Origin: Lachnospiraceae bacterium | GTDB taxonomy: Bacteria > Bacillota > Clostridia > Lachnospirales > Lachnospiraceae | Direction: 5' to 3' | Length of the DNA stretch: 64,000 nt | Assembly (NCBI GenBank): GCA_016290615.1 | Contig: JAEEUS010000001.1 | Location: forward strand, 1-64,000 | In this document: positions 52,395 through 62,399 of the stretch, one piece after another | Position numbering within the stretch: position 1 is the first letter of the stretch | Layout of the letters: every line of letters starts with the position of its first letter | Program-made: the position numbers and the translations under genes | The notes under the pieces: generated by a model | Told to the model about the DNA's origin: nothing | Database searches by the model: none | The model's input: only the letters and a program-made list of their open reading frames with translations

Positions 52395-53180
52395 TTATCG
52401 GCATATAAACATTCCGTATTCCTTTGGAAGATCTATCGTTCCAAAAGAAACATGTTCATAAAGTATGTCTCTTATCCTGTCATCGGAAAGATCAAGAACA
52501 GCTTTAAACGAAGAAAGGCTTTTAAGATATGTGACAAGATCCTCCATGTCGGTTATATGCAAAGAATCTTCATAGATCAGAGGAGTTACCGATTCAAAAT
52601 GTCTGCTCAGTTTGTCATAACCGTTTTGCATCGTAAAATTGTGGTTGGGATTAAATTTCTCTCCTGAAAGCTTAAACCAGTCAGCAAGAATGTCGGTAAA
52701 GTTATTCTCGCCAAACGTTGCACAGTAGAATATCCCGTCATCTTTTAAGACTCTTCGTACCTCGTATAGCCCTCTGTCAAGATCAGGCACATGATAAAGC
52801 ATGGCATTGGCGATAACAACATCAAAAAGATCATCCTCAAAGTTCAGATTCTGAATATCCTCTATCTGATAGATAACGTTATCATACTGCCCGATATTTT
52901 CTTTTGCCGTTTTTATCATGCCTTCAGACATGTCTGTTAAAAACAGTTCTTCACATCTTGTAATAACGTCATCATGACTAAGCCATAACCCGCCTGAGCC
53001 GCATCCGATCTCAAGAACTTTAAAGCCTTCACGTATATCATAATTTGATATCAGCCAGTTAAGATATCCCTGCCTGTTTGTTGAATACCTGTCATGAAAT
53101 GATATCCTTATATCTAAGCCTTTTGAAGTAGCATACTGATCCTTTACCGCCAAAGAATCGTTTGGTCCCAGTCCCTGCAT
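52395..53180 (-). CDS. Class I SAM-dependent methyltransferase
   Basis: 261 residues. Motif I FKVLEIGCGSGGLWLSHDDV, then ELFLTDMSEGMIKTAKENI, and DDLFDVVIANAMLYHVPDLDRGLYEVRRVLKDDGIFYCATFGENN, a classic Methyltransf_11 layout. GGAG before the ATG. It follows a GNAT gene by 18 bp. Substrate unknown. Confidence 0.87.
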   Translation of the reverse strand: MQGLGPNDSLAVKDQYATSKGLDIRISFHDRYSTNRQGYLNWLISNYDIREGFKVLEIGCGSGGLWLSHDDVITRCEELFLTDMSEGMIKTAKENIGQYDNVIYQIEDIQNLNFEDDLFDVVIANAMLYHVPDLDRGLYEVRRVLKDDGIFYCATFGENNFTDILADWFKLSGEKFNPNHNFTMQNGYDKLSRHFESVTPLIYEDSLHITDMEDLVTYLKSLSSFKAVLDLSDDRIRDILYEHVSFGTIDLPKEYGMFICR

Positions 53181-53198
53181 ATGATTTCTCCATTTTCA

Positions 53199-53726
53199 TC
53201 AAAGATTTATAGCATACATCTGAAGATCCTCATCAAACGTATCGCTGTGAAACTCGTTTTTCAATACACCATTGCAGTTAAGGATGACGCCTGCGGAAGC
53301 TATGTTTTCTTTATCGCATGATATAAGTACTTCCCTGATCCCGATAGTCTTGCAAACCTTTAGAGCCTCAGAAAGCATATCCGTAGCATAATGCTTTCGT
53401 CTCTGTGTCGGTCTTACGGAATACCCTATATGTCCTGCCTCGTTCTTTAAAAAATCATTAAGTGCCAGTCTGATATTGACCATCCCCACTATCTGGTCAT
53501 CTTCTTCTCTGACATAGAAGTATGTAAGAGAGGGCACCCTGGGCTTTTTGATATTTGCTATATCCATATCTTTAAGTATCTTTTCAAGCCACAACTCATA
53601 TGTCTCTTCTTCCAGATATCTATCCAGACTGCCGCTGCCGTTTATCTCAGAGCCGTACTCAATAAACTCATTTATATAATCGATCGCTTTTTCTTTATAT
53701 GAAATATTTGGAAAAACTAATCTCAT
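53199..53726 (-). CDS. GNAT-family N-acetyltransferase
   Basis: 175 residues. YFYVREEDDQIVGMVNIRLAL, the acetyl-CoA region IGYSVRPTQRRKHYATDMLSEAL and ISCDKENIASAGVILNCNG are typical of the Acetyltransf_3/10 type predicted acetyltransferases of Firmicutes. The usual GxG of the pyrophosphate loop is HYA here, a permitted variant. Co-transcribed with the downstream methyltransferase. Confidence 0.83.
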   Translation of the reverse strand: MRLVFPNISYKEKAIDYINEFIEYGSEINGSGSLDRYLEEETYELWLEKILKDMDIANIKKPRVPSLTYFYVREEDDQIVGMVNIRLALNDFLKNEAGHIGYSVRPTQRRKHYATDMLSEALKVCKTIGIREVLISCDKENIASAGVILNCNGVLKNEFHSDTFDEDLQMYAINL

Positions 53727-53767
53727 GCCTGCTTCCTTTTCATGCTGGTTGTCAACAGATCTTCTGC

Positions 53768-54145
53768 CTATCCTCTAGCGCCTGTCTTTATGAATTCTAT
53801 AAGTTTTTCGACATCATCAAAGTCATCGTAATCACCGATTATTCCCTCTCGATGATATACGATCCCGTCTTTTTCATTTCTCTCAAGACAGTCCATAAGC
53901 TGATCTGCTCCGTATCTTTTTGCAAACAGCGTAAAACCATATGGCTTGATCTTTGAGAACATGCCTTTTTCACATTTATCATCACACTCATAGCAATGCT
54001 CGATTTTCTTATTGATCGAACACTTTCTGTTCTCACACCACTGCGAGCCCGGACATTCTCCCGAGTTGCATCCGTGGCAATGATCATTCTCGCTGCAAAG
54101 ACAGCATGCCAGTCCGCATCTGGCTATACCCATCTCTCTTTTCAT
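53768..54145 (-). CDS. DUF3795 Cys-rich protein
   Basis: 125 residues. The first 60 residues contain 13 cysteines with DUF3795 order: ARCGLACCLCSENDHCHGCNSGECPG, WCENRKCSINKKIEHCYECDDKCEKG (shown split at 9-34 and 36-61). A helical C-terminal half follows. The Cys clusters probably bind zinc or an iron-sulfur centre. The start overlaps the upstream Cys-rich gene by ATGA, so the two are coupled. Function unknown. Confidence 0.85.
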   Translation of the reverse strand: MKREMGIARCGLACCLCSENDHCHGCNSGECPGSQWCENRKCSINKKIEHCYECDDKCEKGMFSKIKPYGFTLFAKRYGADQLMDCLERNEKDGIVYHREGIIGDYDDFDDVEKLIEFIKTGARG

Positions 54146-54594
54146 TGATCCCCCTTTTCATCAAATACTATCCTGTGACAGCATATATCATTTCCCGAAA
54201 GGATAGATCCCTTGCATTCTATTGTAAACTTCCTGTCTGTCACAAGATCCTTAAACACGCATATCATGCTCTGTCTTGAGCACTCGCACAGTCTGTTTGA
54301 TCTGATATTAGCCTGCGTATGCAGCGGACAGTCGCAGTTTGTAAAGATCAGTTCGTATACCTTTCCAGGTTCGATCACTCTTCCCTTTACATTCTTCTTT
54401 TCCCCTACGCGCTTAAAGAATGTATCAAGATTACTCTCACATTCCTCAAACAGGTCTCTGTACAGATACTTAAGGGCATCAAGAGAGCATCTTTTTGCAC
54501 AATCCTCAAACAGTCTTGAACACTCCTTTATATCCATCTTTTCAAGACCCGCATTAAATGCATTAAACCAGTCGTTAAAGAATTCATTATCCAT
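54142..54594 (-). CDS. Cys-rich protein, V4R/ATC-hydrolase-like C-terminal part
   Basis: 150 residues with 13 cysteines, for example LFEDCAKRCSLDALKYLY, FTNCDCPLHTQANI, RLCECSRQSMICVF, and SILSGNDICCHRIVF at the end. The C-terminal GS-I-L-x-G-x-x-x-C-x-x-x-I pattern resembles V4R or L-2-amino-thiazoline-4-carboxylate-hydrolase-like proteins, which sense or act on small thiol or hydrophobic ligands. I cannot name the family with certainty. Coupled by ATGA to the DUF3795 gene, suggesting a shared metal- or thiol-related job. Confidence 0.6.
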   Translation of the reverse strand: MDNEFFNDWFNAFNAGLEKMDIKECSRLFEDCAKRCSLDALKYLYRDLFEECESNLDTFFKRVGEKKNVKGRVIEPGKVYELIFTNCDCPLHTQANIRSNRLCECSRQSMICVFKDLVTDRKFTIECKGSILSGNDICCHRIVFDEKGDQ

Positions 54595-54698
54595 TTTGAG
54601 CTTTCCTCATTCTTTTATTGCTGACAGATGATGCCACTTTTATTTCCAATATTCGATCGGTTCCTGATATCCTGTCACTTAGGATAAAAATGATCAAG

Positions 54699-55130
54699 CT
54701 ATTCACCCTCGATCCACTGATGCATGCCGCTCCCGAATGTCTCATTCGGCCTGTCTATAAATCCAAACTTTTCGTAAAACTTTTCTTTTCCCTTTGCCGC
54801 CAAAAGGCTGACCATGATCCTGTATCCCGGCTTTAGAGTCTGCTTTATTCTGACAAGCAGATCATTCATTATTATCCGGCCAAGACCTCTTTTCTGATAC
54901 TCGGGTCTGACGATTATATCTGCGATAAAGACCACGTATCCGTGATCCCATATGGCTCTTCCGATACCGACAGCCTTTCCTTTATCTCTTATACAGCACA
55001 AAAAGGAAGTGTGTTTCAGGCCTTCCTTTGCCTCCTCAATGGGAAATGTGCTCCACCCGACCGATCTGCGCATATCAAGGTATTCATCCGGGCTTATTTG
55101 ATTCGTTATCTCATATTCATTATTCATCAT
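54699..55130 (-). CDS. GNAT-family N-acetyltransferase
   Basis: 143 residues. Opening DEYLDMRRSVGWSTFPIEEAKEGL and the acetyl-CoA loop IVRPEYQKRGLGRIIMNDLLVRI, ending FYEKFGFIDRPNETFGSGMHQW, are those of YesJ/PhnO-type small GNATs common in Firmicutes. Single gene. Substrate unknown. Confidence 0.87.
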   Translation of the reverse strand: MMNNEYEITNQISPDEYLDMRRSVGWSTFPIEEAKEGLKHTSFLCCIRDKGKAVGIGRAIWDHGYVVFIADIIVRPEYQKRGLGRIIMNDLLVRIKQTLKPGYRIMVSLLAAKGKEKFYEKFGFIDRPNETFGSGMHQWIEGE

Positions 55131-55214
55131 TTGTACATTACCGTTATAAAAGGATCATTGGGACAGATCAAAATCATATTCTCCATCTTTAAATATCATT
55201 TACTATCATTCTAA

Positions 55215-55253
55215 CAAAAAACCCCGAAAAAGACATCAGTCCTTTCCAGGGTC
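55215..55253 (-). terminator. Probable terminator of guaA
   Basis: Imperfect stem (CCCTGGAAAG with CTTTTTCGGGG on the minus strand) followed by TTTTTTG, 38 bp after the guaA stop. Confidence 0.6.
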
Positions 55254-55290
55254 ATTTATGCAATAATATCCAATGCAATAAAAATCTGCT

Positions 55291-56919
55291 CTATAAGAAT
55301 TCTATGGTTCCCGGAGGCTTGCTCGTAAGATCATAGAATACTCTGTTTACGCCTCTTACCTCGTTTATGATACGGCTCATCACTCTTTGAAGCACTTCAA
55401 ACGGTATATCGCATGCCTCAGCTGTCATGAAATCAACAGTCTTTACCGCTCTTAGAGCTATAGCATAATCAAAAGTCCTCTCATCACCCATTACACCAAC
55501 GGAACGCATATTTGTAAGTGCCGCAAAATACTGATTGGGCATCCATTCGGGATCTTTGCCGTTTGTCGTTTTATACTCTTTTGCCGCAGTGTCTACCTCG
55601 TCACGATAGATGGCATCTGCATCCTGCACTATCCTTACCTTGTCAGCGGTTATCTCATCCGCGATCCTTACGCCGAGTCCCGGGCCGGGGAATGGCTGTC
55701 TGAAAACAAGCCTTTCAGGGAGTCCGAGTTCAAGACCTGCCTGACGCACTTCATCCTTGAACAGGTCTCTTAAGGGTTCTATTATCTCTTTAAAGTCAAC
55801 AAAATCAGGAAGACCTCCGACATTGTGATGAGACTTGATAACAGCGCTTTCTCCGCCAAGACCGCTCTCCACAACATCGGGATAGATGGTTCCCTGTGCA
55901 AGATAATCCACTGCGCCTATCTTCTTTGCTTCTTCCTCGAATACCCTTATGAATTCCTCTCCGATTATCTTTCTCTTGCTCTCGGGATCGAGTACACCAG
56001 AAAGCTTCTTATAATATCTTTCCTGAGCATTTACACGGATGAAATTAAGATCAAAGTCTCCTTTGGGGCCGAATACTGCCTCGACTTCATCTCCCTCGTT
56101 CTTTCTTAATAGGCCGTGATCAACAAATACGCATGTAAGCTGTTTGCCTATAGCCTTTGACAAAAGGCCTGCTGCCACAGAAGAATCTACACCGCCGGAA
56201 AGAGCAAGCAACACCTTGCCGTCTCCTACCTTTTCGCGGATATTTTTTATCGAACTCTCAACAAATGAGTCCATCCTCCAGTCACCCGCACATCCGCAAA
56301 TATTTCTTACATAGTTGTAAAGCATATCCTTGCCTCTGGGCGTATGAAGGACCTCGGGATGAAACTGTATAGCATACAGTTTTCTGGAAAGATCCTGCGC
56401 TGCCGCAACAGGACAGTCAGCTGTATGGGCTATTATCTCAAATCCGGGTGCTATCTTAGATATATAGTCGAAATGGCTCATCCAGCAGAGGGTCTCATGA
56501 TCGTCATGTCTGTGATCGTCATATATAATGCCTTCAATGTCCGAGCACTTGTCTCCGATACCATGGAAGAGTCCACTCTTTCTGTTTATGAAGACCTTTG
56601 TCTTTCCGTATTCTCTGTTCTGGGCTCTTTCAACCTTTCCGCCGAGAACATGCATCATAAGCTGCGCGCCATAGCACAGACCAAGAACCGGGATTCCCAG
56701 TTCAAAGAGCTGTCTGCTGTATGTAGGTGCTCCCTCTTCATAGCAGCTGTTTGGTCCGCCAGTAAGTATGATACCCTTGGGATTTAACTGCTTTATCTTT
56801 TCTATATCAGTCTTGTATGAATATATCTCGCAATAAACATTACACTCCCTTACACGTCTAGCCACAAGCTGATTGTACTGTCCTCCAAAATCAAGGACTA
56901 TGACCTTTTCTCTTTCCAT
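55291..56919 (-). CDS. guaA: GMP synthase (glutamine-hydrolysing)
   Basis: 542 residues from ATG at 56919. N-terminal glutamine amidotransferase (about 1-200) with nucleophile Cys82 in [15 protein letters not shown] and AIQFHPEV for the His/Glu pair. ATP-pyrophosphatase domain with [17 protein letters not shown] (about 237). C-terminal dimerisation domain with [13 protein letters not shown]. Converts XMP to GMP in purine synthesis. Ends in [13 protein letters not shown], standard. A terminator separates it from the hydrolase gene upstream. Confidence 0.98.
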   Translation of the reverse strand: MEREKVIVLDFGGQYNQLVARRVRECNVYCEIYSYKTDIEKIKQLNPKGIILTGGPNSCYEEGAPTYSRQLFELGIPVLGLCYGAQLMMHVLGGKVERAQNREYGKTKVFINRKSGLFHGIGDKCSDIEGIIYDDHRHDDHETLCWMSHFDYISKIAPGFEIIAHTADCPVAAAQDLSRKLYAIQFHPEVLHTPRGKDMLYNYVRNICGCAGDWRMDSFVESSIKNIREKVGDGKVLLALSGGVDSSVAAGLLSKAIGKQLTCVFVDHGLLRKNEGDEVEAVFGPKGDFDLNFIRVNAQERYYKKLSGVLDPESKRKIIGEEFIRVFEEEAKKIGAVDYLAQGTIYPDVVESGLGGESAVIKSHHNVGGLPDFVDFKEIIEPLRDLFKDEVRQAGLELGLPERLVFRQPFPGPGLGVRIADEITADKVRIVQDADAIYRDEVDTAAKEYKTTNGKDPEWMPNQYFAALTNMRSVGVMGDERTFDYAIALRAVKTVDFMTAEACDIPFEVLQRVMSRIINEVRGVNRVFYDLTSKPPGTIEFL

Positions 56920-56945
56920 CAAGTGTTCCTTTCCCTAAATTCAAA

Positions 56946-56965
56946 GAAAACGCCAAAGCGTTTTC
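56946..56965 (-). terminator. Probable terminator after the NlpC/P60 gene
   Basis: 8-bp stem GAAAACGC/GCGTTTTC with a 4-nt loop; the right arm on the minus strand ends in TTTTCTTTG. It lies 6 bp past the stop. Termination may be partial. Confidence 0.65.
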
Positions 56966-56971
56966 CTTAAA

Positions 56972-58186
56972 TCAGTCCACTATTCTTCTTACAGCGAGTA
57001 TCTCTCTGTAAGTTGCACTTCCTATCTTTATTCCCGTAGCGGGAGTGGATGCATGTACTATCTGTCCGTTGCCTATATAGATGGCTACATGACCTGCATA
57101 GCACAGGATATCACCGGGCTGAGCCTCTGCATACGTAACGCCTGTGCCTGCGCTTCTCTGAGAAGTAGAGCTTCTCGGCAGAGAATATCCGAATGCCTGA
57201 TATACAGACATTGTAAATCCGGAACAGTCTGCCCCGTCAGTCAGGCTCGTTCCGCCTGCAACATAAGGGTTTCCTATGAATTTACATGCATAGTTTGCTA
57301 TTTCCTTGCCTTTGGCGCTTCCGCTTGAATTGTTTACAACAGTTGCAGCCTCTTCCTTCTTGCTTTCAGAAGATGAGCTGCTGTTATTCGACGCTTTTGA
57401 TGCTTCCTCGGCCTTTTTTCTGGCTTCTTCGGCTTTTCGGCGTTCTTCCTCTGCTTTTCTTCTGGCTTCTTCCTCAAGCTTTCTTATCTGATTGTTCTGC
57501 TGCTTGATCTGAGCCTTGTAAGCCGCCGCTTCCTGCTTTGCCTTTGCTATCTGATTATCATAATCCTCCGCCTCCTCTTTCTTTTCGGTAAGCAGAGTAT
57601 TTAACTCGTTCTTTTCTTCTTCGAGTTCAAAATGAGCAGTCTCAAGCTCTTCCTGTTTTTCTTCAAGAGCGATCTTGGCTGCTTCCACTGCATCCTTCGC
57701 AGCGATAAATTCGTTCAGTTTCTGTCTGTCATAGGTATACATCTCGTCAATGTATTCAGCCTTGTTGACAAGATCTCCCATTGTCTTGGATTCAAAAAGA
57801 AGCTGGGCATAGGTGGCATCGCCCTTTTCATACATGAATTTGATCCTGGCCTTCATCGCCTCATACTGAGCATTCATCACCTCAATGGCATCTTCAAGCT
57901 CAGCCTTTTTGACTTCTATCTCGGCCTCGATATCCGATATCTCGTCTTCAAGGATGCTTATGGATGTCATTACCTCAACCAGCTCATCATCGATCTGTTC
58001 GATCTCGTCAGTGATGCCTTTTCTGACCTCTGTAAGCTCAGAAATGTTCTCATTTGCCTGATCGAGCTGCTTCTGAGTCTCCTGCTTCTGCTTCTTGATA
58101 TCATCTATCGTGGTCGCATAAACACCAGAGGTAACGCTCAAACTCAATATTAAGATTAGTGCCAGAGCCTCTTTTAATCTCTTCAT
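56972..58186 (-). CDS. CwlO-like peptidoglycan endopeptidase (coiled coil + NlpC/P60)
   Basis: 404 residues from ATG at 58186. Signal peptide (about 1-24, ending SVTSGVYA), a long coiled coil (about 25-250; heptads from DDIKKQKQETQKQLDQANE to RRKAEEARKKAEEA), a Ser-rich linker, then an NlpC/P60 domain (about 295-404) with Cys321 (DGADCSGFT), His366 (AGHVAIYIGNG) and His378. It cuts gamma-D-Glu-diamino acid bonds in the wall. The coiled-coil layout is that of CwlO/PcsB, hydrolases switched on by FtsEX during growth. Next to trpS. Confidence 0.93.
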   Translation of the reverse strand: MKRLKEALALILILSLSVTSGVYATTIDDIKKQKQETQKQLDQANENISELTEVRKGITDEIEQIDDELVEVMTSISILEDEISDIEAEIEVKKAELEDAIEVMNAQYEAMKARIKFMYEKGDATYAQLLFESKTMGDLVNKAEYIDEMYTYDRQKLNEFIAAKDAVEAAKIALEEKQEELETAHFELEEEKNELNTLLTEKKEEAEDYDNQIAKAKQEAAAYKAQIKQQNNQIRKLEEEARRKAEEERRKAEEARKKAEEASKASNNSSSSSESKKEEAATVVNNSSGSAKGKEIANYACKFIGNPYVAGGTSLTDGADCSGFTMSVYQAFGYSLPRSSTSQRSAGTGVTYAEAQPGDILCYAGHVAIYIGNGQIVHASTPATGIKIGSATYREILAVRRIVD

Positions 58187-58228
58187 TCTTAAAAAAGTAC
58201 CTCTCTGCATCCCATGCCTTAGGATGTT

Positions 58229-59230
58229 TTAGAGCTGATAGAAACCAACCTTCTTATACACCTTGCGAAGTGTCTTGTTTGCTATGTATGAAGCCTTGTC
58301 GGCTCCCTCTTTATATACGGAGTCAAGATAAGCCTTGTCAGCAATTAGCCTCTTGGCTTCTTCTCTTATCGGAGTGAGCGTCTCAACGACAGCCTCACCT
58401 ACTGCAGGCTTGAACACGCCGTAGCCCTGTCCCTCGAATTCCTTTTCAATCTCATCATAGCTCTTGCCGGTGATGGTTGAATATATAGCCATGAGGTTGG
58501 CTACTCCGGGCTTGTTTTCCTTATCATAATGAACACATCTTTCAGTATCCGAATCCGTAACGGCGCGCTTGAACTTCTTCATGATCACATCTGGCTCATC
58601 CATAAGAAATACACAGCCGTTGGGTTCTGATTTTGACATCTTTGAACCGGGTGTGGTAAGTCCGTAGATACGTGCTCCTACCTTGCTGATATACGGTTCG
58701 GGCACACGGAACACGTCTCCGTAGATATTGTTGAAACGTATTGCCAGATCACGTGTAAGCTCAACGTGCTGCTTCTGATCCTCTCCGACAGGTACGTAGT
58801 GGGGCTGATATAAAAGTATGTCAGCTGCCATCAGTGACGGATATGTAAACAGTCCCGCATTGATGTTGTCCTTATGCTTCTCAGATTTATCCTTAAACTG
58901 GGTCATGCGGCTGAGTTCACCGAACATCGTATAGCAGTCAAGGACCCATCCAAGCTGTGCATGAGCAGGCACATGTGACTGTAAGAACAGCGTGTTCTTC
59001 TCAGGATCAAGACCGCATGCTATATAAAGAGCAAGCATCTCTATTGATCTTCTTCTTAATTCCTTCGGATCCTGTCTTACCGTTATGGTATGAAGGTCAG
59101 CCATGAAATAATAGCACTCAAATTCATTGACACGGTCTGCCCAGTTCTTAATTGCTCCGAGGTAGTTTCCAAGGTGCAGATCTCCGCTGGGCTGTATGCC
59201 GGAGAGCATTATCTTCTTTTCTGAATCCAT
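58229..59230 (-). CDS. trpS: Tryptophanyl-tRNA synthetase
   Basis: 333 residues from ATG at 59230 (AGGAG 7 nt upstream; an earlier in-frame ATG at 59263 would add 11 unusual residues). Class I signatures: LSGIQPSGDLHLGNYLGAI (HxGN form of HIGH) and GSKMSKSEPNG (KMSKS). Charges tRNA-Trp. No T-box leader is visible: it directly follows asnS. Confidence 0.97.
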   Translation of the reverse strand: MDSEKKIMLSGIQPSGDLHLGNYLGAIKNWADRVNEFECYYFMADLHTITVRQDPKELRRRSIEMLALYIACGLDPEKNTLFLQSHVPAHAQLGWVLDCYTMFGELSRMTQFKDKSEKHKDNINAGLFTYPSLMAADILLYQPHYVPVGEDQKQHVELTRDLAIRFNNIYGDVFRVPEPYISKVGARIYGLTTPGSKMSKSEPNGCVFLMDEPDVIMKKFKRAVTDSDTERCVHYDKENKPGVANLMAIYSTITGKSYDEIEKEFEGQGYGVFKPAVGEAVVETLTPIREEAKRLIADKAYLDSVYKEGADKASYIANKTLRKVYKKVGFYQL

Positions 59231-59252
59231 ATATATACTCCTATCTATTTCC

Positions 59253-60644
59253 TTATAATTCACAGTTATTTACTGTTCTGGGGAAGGGAATCACGTCTCT
59301 GATATTTCCCATGCCTGTCAGATACATGATGCATCTCTCAAAACCGAGTCCGAATCCTGCATGTCTTGCAGAACCGTATTTTCTCAGATCGAGATAGAAA
59401 TCATAATCTTCCTTGTTAAGTCCCATCTCTTCCATGCGCTTTTCAAGAAGCTCATAGTTGTCTTCACGCTGAGAACCGCCTATGATCTCACCTATTCCGG
59501 GTACGAGACAGTCACATGCAGCTACAGTCTTTCCGTCTTCATTCAGCTTCATATAGAATGCCTTTATATCCTTCGGATAATCGGTTACGAATACGGGTCT
59601 CTTGAATTCCTTCTCGGTAAGGTATCTCTCATGCTCTGTCTGAAGATCGCATCCCCAGAATACCTTGTAATCAAATTCATCGTTGTGCTTTTCAAGGATC
59701 TTGATTGCATCCGTGTATGTAACACGTCCGAAATCACTGTTTACGACATGCTCAAGGCGCTCGATGAGTCCCTTGTCGACAAAGCTGTTAAAGAAGTTCA
59801 TCTCTTCAGGACAGTTGTCAAGCACGTATCTGATAACATATTTAAGCATGGCTTCTGCACACATCATGTCATCTTTAAGATCTGCAAAGCACATCTCGGG
59901 TTCTATCATCCAGAATTCGGCTGCGTGACGTGTCGTATTCGAATTCTCTGCACGGAATGTAGGTCCGAATGTATAAACGTTCTTGAATGCAAATGCATAG
60001 GTCTCAACATTTAACTGTCCGCTTACAGTAAGGTTTGTAGGCTTGTTGAAGAAATCCTGTGCATAATCAACCTTTCCTTCTTCGGTAAGAGGAAGATTGT
60101 TCATATCCATTGTAGTAACCTGGAACATCTCGCCTGCACCTTCGCAGTCGCTTCCTGTGATTATCGGTGTATGAACATATACAAATCCTCTCTCCTGGAA
60201 GAACTTGTGTATAGCATAGGCAGCTACAGATCTTACTCTGAATACGGCCTCGAATGTGTTTGTTCTTGCTCTTAAATGAGAGATTGTACGAAGATATTCA
60301 AATGTATGTCTCTTCTTCTGAAGCGGATAATCGGGAGTTGATTCTCCTTCAATGACTATCTCGCTTGCCTGCATCTCAAACGGCTGCTTTGCATCGGGTG
60401 TGGCAACTATCTTGCCCTTTGCGATCACGGCAGAACCGATATTTAACTTTGTGATCTTGTCAAAATTGTCAAGCTGATCTGCATATACAACCTGCAGAGC
60501 CTCAAAAAAAGTACCGTCATTTATAACAAGGAAACCGAAGCTTTTGGAGTCTCTGTTACCTCTTACCCATCCGCCGATGGTCACCTCCTTGTCAAAGTAT
60601 TGCTCTTTGTTTCGAAACAGTTCCTTAATGTTTGTAAGATCCAT
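59253..60644 (-). CDS. asnS: Asparaginyl-tRNA synthetase
   Basis: 463 residues. Anticodon-binding OB fold (about 1-105; [21 protein letters not shown]) and class II core with motif 2 [21 protein letters not shown] and motif 3 [15 protein letters not shown] near the C-terminus. The ending [14 protein letters not shown] is typical of AsnS, not AspS. Upstream of trpS by 22 bp and behind a foldase lipoprotein gene. Confidence 0.97.
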   Translation of the reverse strand: MDLTNIKELFRNKEQYFDKEVTIGGWVRGNRDSKSFGFLVINDGTFFEALQVVYADQLDNFDKITKLNIGSAVIAKGKIVATPDAKQPFEMQASEIVIEGESTPDYPLQKKRHTFEYLRTISHLRARTNTFEAVFRVRSVAAYAIHKFFQERGFVYVHTPIITGSDCEGAGEMFQVTTMDMNNLPLTEEGKVDYAQDFFNKPTNLTVSGQLNVETYAFAFKNVYTFGPTFRAENSNTTRHAAEFWMIEPEMCFADLKDDMMCAEAMLKYVIRYVLDNCPEEMNFFNSFVDKGLIERLEHVVNSDFGRVTYTDAIKILEKHNDEFDYKVFWGCDLQTEHERYLTEKEFKRPVFVTDYPKDIKAFYMKLNEDGKTVAACDCLVPGIGEIIGGSQREDNYELLEKRMEEMGLNKEDYDFYLDLRKYGSARHAGFGLGFERCIMYLTGMGNIRDVIPFPRTVNNCEL

Positions 60645-60664
60645 AATAAAATCCTCTTTCCATA

Positions 60665-61771
60665 TTATTCAGAGACAGAATCCGCCGTCTGAACCGGCGG
60701 TACTATCTTGGCATTTTCCTTTATGATCTCAAGTGCTTTTCTGTTGATCAGATAAGACTTGTACTCATCAATGTTGTAATTCTCCTTGAATTCCTCTACA
60801 GAAGTAACTCCGTAGTTTTCAAGGTTTGCGGCGATATCCTCCTCGACCATTTTGTCTGTGACTTTTTCGCCCGCGTTCTTAAGTATCATTCCGCTTGCCA
60901 GATCGATCTGAACAGCCTGCATCGCGCTGTCCTCTACATGCTTGTAATAAGCAGCCGTATCCGCAAATCCGTAGTATCCTGTAACGAATGTATCAAGATC
61001 CACTCCGAACTGGGCAGCATACTGTGAATCCATGTTTATAACATTGTCATAGTAGTACTTATATCTGTCCTCGGGAATCTCATCAGTGAAATCACATATC
61101 TCGATCATCTTCTGCATTGCAGAATTGTTAAGCTGTGTCTCATAGTCATTCTGGGCCTCTATCTCAAGCTGCTGTCTCATGTATGTCTTTAACCCGTCGA
61201 TCGTATTAACGTTTTCAATACCGAGTCCGGCTACATATTCATCCGTAAGCTCCGGTATCTGCTTTTCCTTTATGGAATTGAGCACAACCGTAAACACAGC
61301 TTCCTTGCCTGCAAGCTGCTCTGCAGGATACTCAGCAGGGAATGTAACGGTGATATCCCTTGTTTCTCCGGAATTCATACCGATGAGCCCTTCCTCGAAA
61401 CCGGGAATGAACATGCCGGAACCTATCTCAAGGTCATAACCCGGCTCGCCCATGTTTGAACCGCCGTCAAATTTCACTCCGTCGATCTTTCCTTCGTAAT
61501 TTATATTTGCGATATCTCCGTTCTTTAATGCACGACCCGAAACTTCAACGTCTTCCATTGAATTTGCGAGATTTGACTGTATCCTGTTATCAACCATCTC
61601 GTCCGTGACTTCTCTGAGCGTGGCTTCAAGGGTAAGATTGCTGTAGTCGCTTATTGCTGTGATGTACTTCTCCGGATTAAGATCTGCTACGGCATCACTT
61701 GATATGGAGCAGGCACTCATGCACACTAAGCTTGCGGCAACAGTAAGTACTGCCATTAATTTCTTTTTCAT
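60665..61771 (-). CDS. Exported trigger-factor-like peptidyl-prolyl isomerase lipoprotein
   Basis: 368 residues. Lipoprotein signal [21 protein letters not shown] with lipobox ending at Cys21. FKBP-type domain (about 80-170): [60 protein letters not shown]. The C-terminal helical part (about 175-345) resembles the trigger-factor C-terminal domain. The ribosome-binding N-domain of true trigger factor is replaced by the signal peptide. It should fold or hold exported proteins at the outer face of the membrane, like a PrsA analogue. Confidence 0.87.
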   Translation of the reverse strand: MKKKLMAVLTVAASLVCMSACSISSDAVADLNPEKYITAISDYSNLTLEATLREVTDEMVDNRIQSNLANSMEDVEVSGRALKNGDIANINYEGKIDGVKFDGGSNMGEPGYDLEIGSGMFIPGFEEGLIGMNSGETRDITVTFPAEYPAEQLAGKEAVFTVVLNSIKEKQIPELTDEYVAGLGIENVNTIDGLKTYMRQQLEIEAQNDYETQLNNSAMQKMIEICDFTDEIPEDRYKYYYDNVINMDSQYAAQFGVDLDTFVTGYYGFADTAAYYKHVEDSAMQAVQIDLASGMILKNAGEKVTDKMVEEDIAANLENYGVTSVEEFKENYNIDEYKSYLINRKALEIIKENAKIVPPVQTADSVSE

Positions 61772-61855
61772 AATAAACTCCGCTTTCTATTACATATATT
61801 TATAATAACACATCCTATATTTATACCATACTTTCGGGTGTTATTAAAGTGTTTC

Positions 61856-61884
61856 TTGCCTTTCGTCTTATAAAATGATAGAAT
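61856..61884 (+). promoter_or_regulatory. Putative promoter of the small membrane-protein gene
   Basis: TTGCCT (61856-61861), 17-bp spacer, TAGAAT (61879-61884), 36 bp before the TTG start codon. Confidence 0.55.
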
Positions 61885-61920
61885 TTGAGAAGTCTTTGAT
61901 TTAATTAAGGAGGTTACACG

Positions 61921-62397
61921 TTGAAAACAGCTACAATAGTTTCGCTGATAATCATAGCGATCCTGATAATCGCGATCGTAGTTTTATATTTCCTCGGCAA
62001 GAAAGCTCAGAAGAAGCAGGCTGAGCAGAAAGAGGCTATCGACGCAGCAAAACAGTCCGTATCGATGTTAATAATCGACAAGAAACGCATGAAATTAAAG
62101 GATGCAGGCTTCCCTCAATATGTCGTTGATCAGACACCCAAGATCATGCGTAATTCAAAGGTACCAGTTGTTAAGGCAAAGATCGGACCTCAGATAATGA
62201 CTCTGATCTGTGACGAGAACATATTTGAGGATGTTCCCGTTAAAAAGGAAGTAAAGGCCAGCGTAAGCGGCATGTACATCACGGAAGTCAAGGGACTTCA
62301 CGGAAAGCCGATCGTTCGTGAGCAGAAAAAGAAGAGCCGCTTTAAGAGAGCTCTCGAGGCTGCACAGGAAAAGGCCGGAGCAAAGCCAATAAAGTAG
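61921..62397 (+). CDS. Small membrane-anchored hypothetical protein
   Basis: 158 residues starting with TTG at 61921, decided by AAGGAGG 7 nt upstream. One N-terminal helix (about 5-25, IVSLIIIAILIIAIVVLYFL), a Lys/Gln/Glu-rich stretch, then a small beta-rich domain (about 48-125; KVPVVKAKIGPQIMTLICDE, VKASVSGMYITEVKGL) and a basic tail. The layout recalls YajC, but the sequence does not match it clearly. Probably a conserved clostridial protein of unknown function facing the cytoplasm. Confidence 0.75.
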   Translation: MKTATIVSLIIIAILIIAIVVLYFLGKKAQKKQAEQKEAIDAAKQSVSMLIIDKKRMKLKDAGFPQYVVDQTPKIMRNSKVPVVKAKIGPQIMTLICDENIFEDVPVKKEVKASVSGMYITEVKGLHGKPIVREQKKKSRFKRALEAAQEKAGAKPIK

Positions 62398-62399
62398 AT

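Noticed and set aside
59253-61920. T-box or other riboswitch before asnS/trpS
   Set aside because: The gaps between these genes are only about 20 bp, and the 149-bp gap upstream of the lipoprotein gene shows no T-box or specifier-like structure.
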